Shown here in pieces: positions 58,630 to 64,000 of a DNA stretch of 64,000 nucleotides. The translations under genes were made by a program, and so were the position numbers. The notes below the pieces were generated by a model. It was not told the origin of the DNA. It was given only the letters and a program-made list of their open reading frames with translations, and ran no database searches. How positions within the stretch are numbered: position 1 is the first letter of the stretch; each line of letters opens with the position of its first letter. The DNA lies in assembly GCF_000321225.1 (NCBI RefSeq), contig NW_004450303.1, positions 2,849,117 to 2,913,116 of the forward strand, in the 5' to 3' direction. The DNA is from Odobenus rosmarus divergens (lineage: Eukaryota > Chordata > Mammalia > Carnivora > Odobenidae).

Positions 58630-58850
58630 ATAGGAAAGCATGGGTGCTAGAGTCTCATGCACTACATAAGTTCCGATCCTGGTTCTGCCACTGTCTAACA
58701 GTGTACCATTGAGATGTTACTTAAATTCTCTGATATTTAATAGTTCCTGTAAGATTACTTTGAGAATTAAATGAGGAAATATAAAGTGCCCAGCATGGTA
58801 CTTGGTATATAGTAAGTGTTCAGTAAATATTAAATATTATGATCACCTTA
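58399..58850 (+). mobile_element. MIR split by a Can-SINE
   Basis: CAGTATAACTTGGTGATTG (head) before, and CCGATCCTGGTTCTGCCACTG, TACTTGGTATATAGTAAGTG after, a SINE at 58432-58633. The two MIR parts join without loss once one copy of the duplication is removed. Confidence 0.88.
58432..58633 (+). mobile_element. Can-SINE with long (AAAT)n tail
   Basis: The head is short by about 20 bases after GGCTGCC (the usual CAGTCGGTTAAGCGTCT block is absent). The tail is about 13 AAAT units (58580-58633). Perfect 15-base duplication GAAAGCATGGGTGCT at 58417-58431 and 58634-58648. Confidence 0.97.
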
Positions 58851-58925
58851 TCACAAAAAGCATTCCGATTTGTGAGGGCAGAGCATAAAGCTCCAAAGTG
58901 AATATCGTGATTAGTTACAGGGTGA

Positions 58926-59121
58926 GGGCGCCTGGGTGGCTCAGTTGGTTAAGCAACTGCCTTCGGCTCAGGTCATGATCCTGGAGACCCGGGATCGAGT
59001 CCCGCATTGGGTTCCCTGCTCAGCAGGGAGTCTGCTTCTCCCTCTGACCTCTTCCCTCTCGTGCTCTCTATCTCTCATTCTATCTCTCTCAAATAAATAA
59101 ATAAAATCTTAAAAAAAAAAA
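58926..59121 (+). mobile_element. Can-SINE
   Basis: GGGCGCCTGGGTGGCTCAG head and AAATAAAATCTTA(n) tail. TTACAGGGTGA at 58915-58925 and 59122-59132. Confidence 0.97.
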
Positions 59122-59132
59122 TTACAGGGTGA

Positions 59133-60067
59133 AATTATCATTCCAACATCACTAATTGACATAACACCACAAAAGGATGCCAAGCACAGTTCTCCTTGCT
59201 TTTTTGAACAAAAATGATTATGACTCCAAAATAACAGATAATTATTAACAGCCATAATCAGGAGAGGGGAGGAATTTACTTTTTAGGTTGATTTATATGC
59301 TGGTTGTGAGCAGCTGTCTTCAGAATTCCCAAGAGGACACCCAACTCCCAAGTGAGGCAGTGGAAAGACTTTGATTGTTGCATTCCACAAACTATCATCA
59401 AAGTATTTATTTAGTCTGCACGCCTAACTGGGTTCATCATCTCTAGAGATTTGATAGCTAACAGTTTATCCTTAAGCTCAAGAATTCATATCACCAGTGG
59501 AATTTTTTCCATCAGAGTGACATATCTAGGTTTCAACACGGAGGAAACACATCCAAGCATTTTATGACTGAACTTCTTAGAACTTCTCAAGTCTTAAGTA
59601 AGAATTTTGCTTTACGTATTGTGTGAAGCCAGCATTGATTCTTTCTTTATCTTTTCTTCAAGTTCTTAATCAAAACATTTCTGGTAAACTATTTGTCCTT
59701 GCAATGATCTTTGGTGAGCATCTCGTAATTTTCATTTTTAGAAATAAAGTTCTGTCACTTTGTATATTTTCATGGCCAGAGTTGCACAAAGTTGAACACC
59801 TTTGTTCTGAAATATGGAAATATCAGAATCCTGAGTATTGAATGGGGTAAATTATGGATAGCTGAAATATTAAAAAAGAATTACTTAGAGCCCCTGAAAC
59901 TCAAAAACTTCATATATATGAGGGCAGGAAAATAATTGATAAACCAAAGAAATATTTAAAAGAAAACCAATGAAATTGCCAGAATACGAAAAGTCCCTGA
60001 AAAATAAGAGCATATTAGAGCTGATATGAAGAAATTAAACGTAAAATGAATTGTATTTCATGTATTT
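59133..60067. other. Unique sequence
   Basis: No repeat or supported gene. Confidence 0.5.
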
Positions 60068-60081
60068 TAAAGGACAGTATT

Positions 60082-60219
60082 TTTTTTATTTTTTTTTATT
60101 ATGTTATGTTAATCACCATACATCATTAGTTCTTGATGTAGTGTTCCATGATTCATTGTTTGCGTATGACACCCAGGGCTCCATTCAATACGTGCCCTCT
60201 TTAATACCCATCACCAGGC
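60082..60219 (-). mobile_element. Short L1 3' end (138 bases)
   Basis: T-run at left, ATTATGTTATGTTAATCACC, GTGTTCCATGATTCATTGTT and AATACCCATCACC are the antisense of the youngest-looking L1 tail in the window. Duplication TAAAGGACAGTATT (60068-60081) / TAAAGGATAGTATT (60220-60233), one mismatch in 14. Confidence 0.95.
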
Positions 60220-60284
60220 TAAAGGATAGTATTGGTTAAAGGTATTGCTAAAGGTTATATTCCAGTCAAAAATTATCCAGGTAG

Positions 60285-60685
60285 TAACAAACTGAGGGCT
60301 ACTGGAGGGGAGGTGGGTGGGGGATGGGCTAGCTGGGTGATGGGCATTAAGGAGGGCACTTGTTGTGATGAGCACTGGGTGTTTTACGTAAGTGATAAAT
60401 CACTAAATCCTACACCTGAAACTAATATCGCACTCTATGTTAACTAGCTGGAATTTATGGGGCACCTGGGTGGCTCAGATGGTTAAGGGTCTGCCTTTGG
60501 CTCAGGTCATGATCCCAGGGTCCTGGGATCGAGCCCCACGTCAAGCTCCTAGCTCAGCAGGAAGCCTTTTTCTCCCTCTCTCCCTGCCTCTCCCCCGCTT
60601 GTGTTCTCTCTGTCTCTCTCTCTCCTCCAAATGAATAAATAAAATCTTTAAAAAAAACTAGCTGGAATTTAAATAAAAACTTGGA
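60285..60685 (+). mobile_element. L1 3' end carrying a SINE
   Basis: AGGGGAGGTGGGTGGGGGAT, GAGCACTGGGTGTTTTACG and GGAATTTAAATAAAAACTTGG. Perfect 17-base duplication AAAAATTATCCAGGTAG at 60268-60284 and 60686-60702. Confidence 0.96.
60458..60655 (+). mobile_element. Can-SINE inside the L1
   Basis: TGGGGCACCTGGGTGGCTCAG head and AAATAAAATCTTTA(n) tail. Perfect 16-base duplication AACTAGCTGGAATTTA at 60442-60457 and 60656-60671; this text belongs to the L1. Confidence 0.97.
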
Positions 60686-60703
60686 AAAAATTATCCAGGT
60701 AGC

Positions 60704-60741
60704 ATAATATATATATTATATAATATATATATAATATATAT
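60704..60741. repeat. AT-only palindromic tract
   Basis: ATAATATATATATTATATAA followed by TATATATATAATATATAT: 38 bases of A/T with inverted symmetry, directly beside the L1 target duplication. Confidence 0.9.
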
Positions 60742-60840
60742 CAACATTGAATTATATGGAAGATGCCTTATCTTACTTATCTTGTCTATATAAAAGGGGC
60801 ACTATCACTGGGACAATTTTATTTTCGATGATTGGAACTT

Positions 60841-61011
60841 TTTTTTTTTACAGATTTTATTTATTTATTTGACAGAGAGAGAGAGAAAGACAGCACAGCA
60901 GGGGGAGAAGCAGAGAGAGAGGGAGTAGTAGGGGGACTCGATCCCAGGACCCCAGGATCATGACCTGAGCTGAAGGCAGATGCTTAACTGACTGAGCCAC
61001 CCAGGTGCCCC
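60841..61011 (-). mobile_element. Can-SINE, slightly shortened
   Basis: T-run, ACAGATTTTATTTATTTA, GA core, head complement GCCACCCAGGTGCCCC. Duplication TGATTGGAACTT (60829-60840) / TGATTGAACTT (61012-61022). Confidence 0.95.
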
Positions 61012-61058
61012 TGATTGAACTTCTTAAAGTAAAACTGGGTTTTCATTCTTTGTGGCAG

Positions 61059-61306
61059 AGCCAGCTGAGAAGTTAGCAAACCTGGCACCCACCACTTCCT
61101 CTAATCCCTGCTCCGGTTTAGTTTATACTTCCCTGGTGTTAGCACCCCATTCTGCCCCTACCACTCTGTTGCACAGTGCTCACCCCTGTTCCAAGCCTGC
61201 CTTCCCGGAGGAGAGCCCCTCCGTCACAGTGTATCCCACTGAATCTTACGACTGCGAGCTGCTCACAACCCCAGGGAAAAGATGGACTCGTCCCATTCGT
61301 GATTAA
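61059..61306 (+). other. Exon-like segment ending in a stop (candidate terminal exon)
   Basis: A pyrimidine-rich GGTTTTCATTCTTTGTGGCAG acceptor-like run (written in two parts: GGTTTTCATTC, TTTGTGGCAG) precedes 61059. The frame then stays open for 82 codons to TAA at 61304-61306, with residues PAEKLANLAPTTSSNPCSG near the start and SYDCELLTTPGKRWTRPIRD at the end. It is rich in Pro, Ser and Thr. GC is well above the flanks. No AATAAA is evident soon after. I do not recognise the protein. Alternatives are a chance low-stop patch or an old retroposed piece. It lies between two SINEs. Confidence 0.35.
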
Positions 61307-61577
61307 TGTTACTAGCAGCTAAAGTGGCTTCATTAATATCTAGTTTAAATATTTTATGTTTTGATAAGCATAAATGTCTGTTTTCATGTGTTTCCTTTTC
61401 CAAAAGTTAGGAAGCAATTCCTTAACAATGAATAATTCCAAAGGAATCATAAATCCTGAAATTTCCTGTAGGTGAAAACTTTCTGGAATTTCATATAGGA
61501 AATCACCTACTTCACCCTCACATATTGCTATACATTTGACCACCTGAGACACAGCATTTGCTTTATTGCATCATTTT

Positions 61578-61791
61578 TTTAAGATGTATTTATTTATTTG
61601 AGAGAGAGAGACAGTGCATGCAGGGGGAGGGGCAGAGGGAGAGAGAGAATCCTTAAGCAGATTCCTCGCTGAGCTTGAAGCCCTATGTGGGGCTCGATCG
61701 TAGGACCTTGAGATCATGACCTGAGCCAAAATCAAGAATCAAACGCTTAATCCACTGAGTCACCCAGGTGCCCCTCTAGTACATCATTTTA
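61578..61791 (-). mobile_element. Can-SINE, older type
   Basis: TTAAGATGTATTTATTTATT, GA core, and GTCACCCAGGTGCCCC. CATCATTTT on both flanks (61569-61577, 61792-61800). Confidence 0.93.
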
Positions 61792-61800
61792 TTCAAAGCA

Positions 61801-63890
61801 ACATATACATGATTTCTTAGATTGTTCTTACTTTATGTAAAAGAAGCTATATGAAATCATTCCACTTAAAAGAAAGAAACAAATTAAAAGTTTGCTGACC
61901 TTCTCGAAATTAAAGATAAGATCTTGTAACATTTTAAATGATACATGAGGGGGGTTATATTTACAGAGAAAAAAATAGGTTAATTACTCAAGGTTTTCCA
62001 AGCTTTCTGTATTTTGTATTTTTACTCCATATTTGGGAAAGTATCATGAAAACTGTATTAAATAAGTTGATTAATAACACCGATTTTGTCTCTGTTAAGT
62101 GAAGAAATAGAGCAATTATCAAAAGAAGGGCCCTCCCAAAATGCTCAGTTTTGTGAAATATCTATAACATTGAGACAAAATGACATTCCAGCTTGAACTA
62201 TGTGAATAAATTGGCTCAATTCTCCAATTTATTTTGCAAATGTAGTCACCATCAGAATGATAAAATTATATCTATTATAAAGAGACCTCAAAAGCCTGAG
62301 CCATTCAGGTCAGAAAATTGAAAACAAAGCCAAATGTTTACTCAAAATCAAACCCAGAACTTCTTTTGAAATTCACTGAAAGAGCAATCATTTCCAATGT
62401 CTTTTCACCTTCTGGTACGAGATGGAAGTCAAACTGGAAATACTGAAACACTTTAAGAAAGGCAGTAAAACAAAAACAAGCCTTCTTGTAAGACTTCCAG
62501 ATGAAAGAGTTTTGAATAAGCATTTAATCATGTGGATCCTGGTTCAAGCCAAGCTGAACCTCAAAGGTTTACCTGCCCTCATTATTTGGAATTCACAAAG
62601 AAATAGAAATGCATTGCATCTATTGGGAACATGGAGGATGAAATGATTTTTGTGAGGAAACTGAATATTTACATTAAGCCCAGAGTTGTGATCCATCTGG
62701 CAGGGAAGGACTGAAGACTGCCCTTCTGCCAGGCTGTTGGGAGGTAGCTTTGTTTTCAAATTTTGGGCTTTCACAATCTGAGTCTTTTTTTTTTTTTTTT
62801 TACTTGCACAGGATGTTAAGTTTAAATCAGTTGTGCCAGCTGATTTTTCTAGCCGATTTTGCATTTCTGTAGATTCGTATAATGAAAGAGTGTTTTGGTA
62901 AAAAAAAAAAAAGTGTCCTTGGAAAGATAGTTGTTTAGAATATGACAAAGAATATTACTAAAACTAAATGTTATTAGCTACCTATCAACTGTTCACAAGC
63001 ACAGATTTGATGAAGCAGAATTTAAATTTAATTAGCGTAGTGAGTCAATTAAGAATGTCCATCTCCAGAGATGTTTTTGAACTTCTAGTATTTTGCAGTT
63101 GATTCTGTTTGACTGGCTGCCACGATGGCAAATCAACCTAGTAAGATTTATATTTTCTCCTGTGCCATAAAGATGAAACCAATAGTCAAAGAGGAAAAAA
63201 AATTCAGGATTTTTCTGTAAGCAGAATTACCTTTCAGAATACCAGGGTCAACTTTCCTGACATCTTGTCTTAAGAATTACTAAGATTGTAAACTGCAAAA
63301 ATTGGCAGTACCAAGAGGTGGCCCTAATATAATTTGGCATAATTCCAGAGCTGATTTAATTTCTCCTTCCTTTTAGAAGGTGACAGCACCTCTTCCCTGA
63401 GACAGGATATCCAAGCACACTGTATACACACTCTGAAAAATCATGCTTACAACTGTCACATGAAAGAATTTACAAAGTTACATTTCCACACTGTTTTGGC
63501 TTCCTCCACATCCTGACAATAACCAGACTATATGTTTCACTTGTTCTGAAGCCATATATAAATAATAGAATGATATAAAGAATAAAACAAACTGCTTTCC
63601 AAAAACGGAGTCTGTAAATCACAGAGTGTGGCAAGTTTTGCTTCTAAAACATCTAAACTCTTCCTGGGTGCCAGTAATATCTGCCACAAACGAGTCATTG
63701 GATTACTTTTGATAAGGACTGGCCAATCTTACAAAAGGTAATTACTGAAAAAAGAAAAAAAGAGAGAGAAACCCTGGGAATATTACTTCAAGGAGTTTAT
63801 CATAGATGGAGTTAACAGCACCACAGAAAAAGGGGGTGTAAGTCAAACAAGTAATAGGAAAAGTACTGTCTTATTAAGAACCTAAACAAT
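61801..63890. other. Unique sequence
   Basis: No repeat recognised apart from a T-run (62787-62804) and an A-run (62900-62911). The 134-codon minus frame 62544-62948 crosses both runs and shows no coding character. Confidence 0.5.
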
Positions 63891-64000
63891 GGGCCGCTGG
63901 GTGGCTCAGTCGGTTAGGCATCTGCTTTCGGCTCAGGTCATGATCCCAGAGTCCTGGGATCGATTCCCGCATCGGGCTCCCTGCTCAGCAGGGAGTCTGC
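63891..64000 (+). mobile_element. Can-SINE, cut by window end
   Basis: GGGCCGCTGGGTGGCTCAG head through GGCTCCCTGCTCAGCAGGGA; the rest lies beyond the window. Confidence 0.95.

Noticed and set aside
62544..62948. 134-codon minus-strand frame
   Set aside because: It runs through poly-T and poly-A tracts giving Phe and Lys runs; there is no coding signature.

Overview
This looks like mammalian nuclear DNA from a carnivore, most likely a caniform outside the dog family (a bear, seal or mustelid relative). The basis is about 21 copies of a tRNA-derived carnivore SINE (Can-SINE) that share a 'GCGCCTGGGTGGCTCAG' head, a CT-rich middle and an AAATAAAATCTT(A)n tail. I see neither the felid nor the typical dog SINEC_Cf version. 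The L1 3' ends are also of carnivore type. The window is AT-rich, has one run of N (4039-4553), and contains no intact protein-coding gene, RNA gene or CRISPR array that I can support. It reads as intergenic or deep-intronic sequence. Nearly all of the short open frames are chance or lie inside repeats.

Layout. 1-6.9 kb is a stack of L1s: an old minus-strand L1 (515-2997 and 5150-6850) is split by a plus-strand L1 (about 3000-5150) and holds another L1 tail at its left edge. 6.9-9.9 kb holds a processed pseudogene of SSRP1, the HMG-box subunit of FACT. It appears to have landed in an L2 and was later split by a Can-SINE with its own target duplication. 11-19 kb is mostly old repeats: minus-strand L1, a roughly 1 kb L2 with a visible reverse-transcriptase C-terminus, a MaLR LTR, MIRs, L2 and an old L1 3' end. 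20.2-21.5 kb is a repeat-free, locally CpG-bearing island with clustered factor-like motifs. 22-33 kb mixes L2, MIR, a DNA transposon fossil, microsatellites and a long purine-only tract. 33.6-44 kb is mostly unique, with a few LTR, L2 and MER5-like relics. 44-52 kb carries more SINEs, an L2 broken by a SINE and an L1, and a MaLR LTR. 52-58 kb is SINE-free and largely unique. 58-62 kb is a SINE/L1 hotspot with clear nested insertions. The window ends inside another SINE.

For possible function I can offer only exon-like segments with plausible splice sites (30749-30824 minus, 61059-61306 plus, and a decayed one at 42617-42768 minus) and two non-repetitive regulatory-like stretches (15966-16008 and about 20390-21120). 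None is proven. I found no sign of a new multi-gene system. The best material here is a readable record of nested retrotransposition, anchored by target-site duplications (TSDs), plus a few candidate exons and structured DNA tracts.
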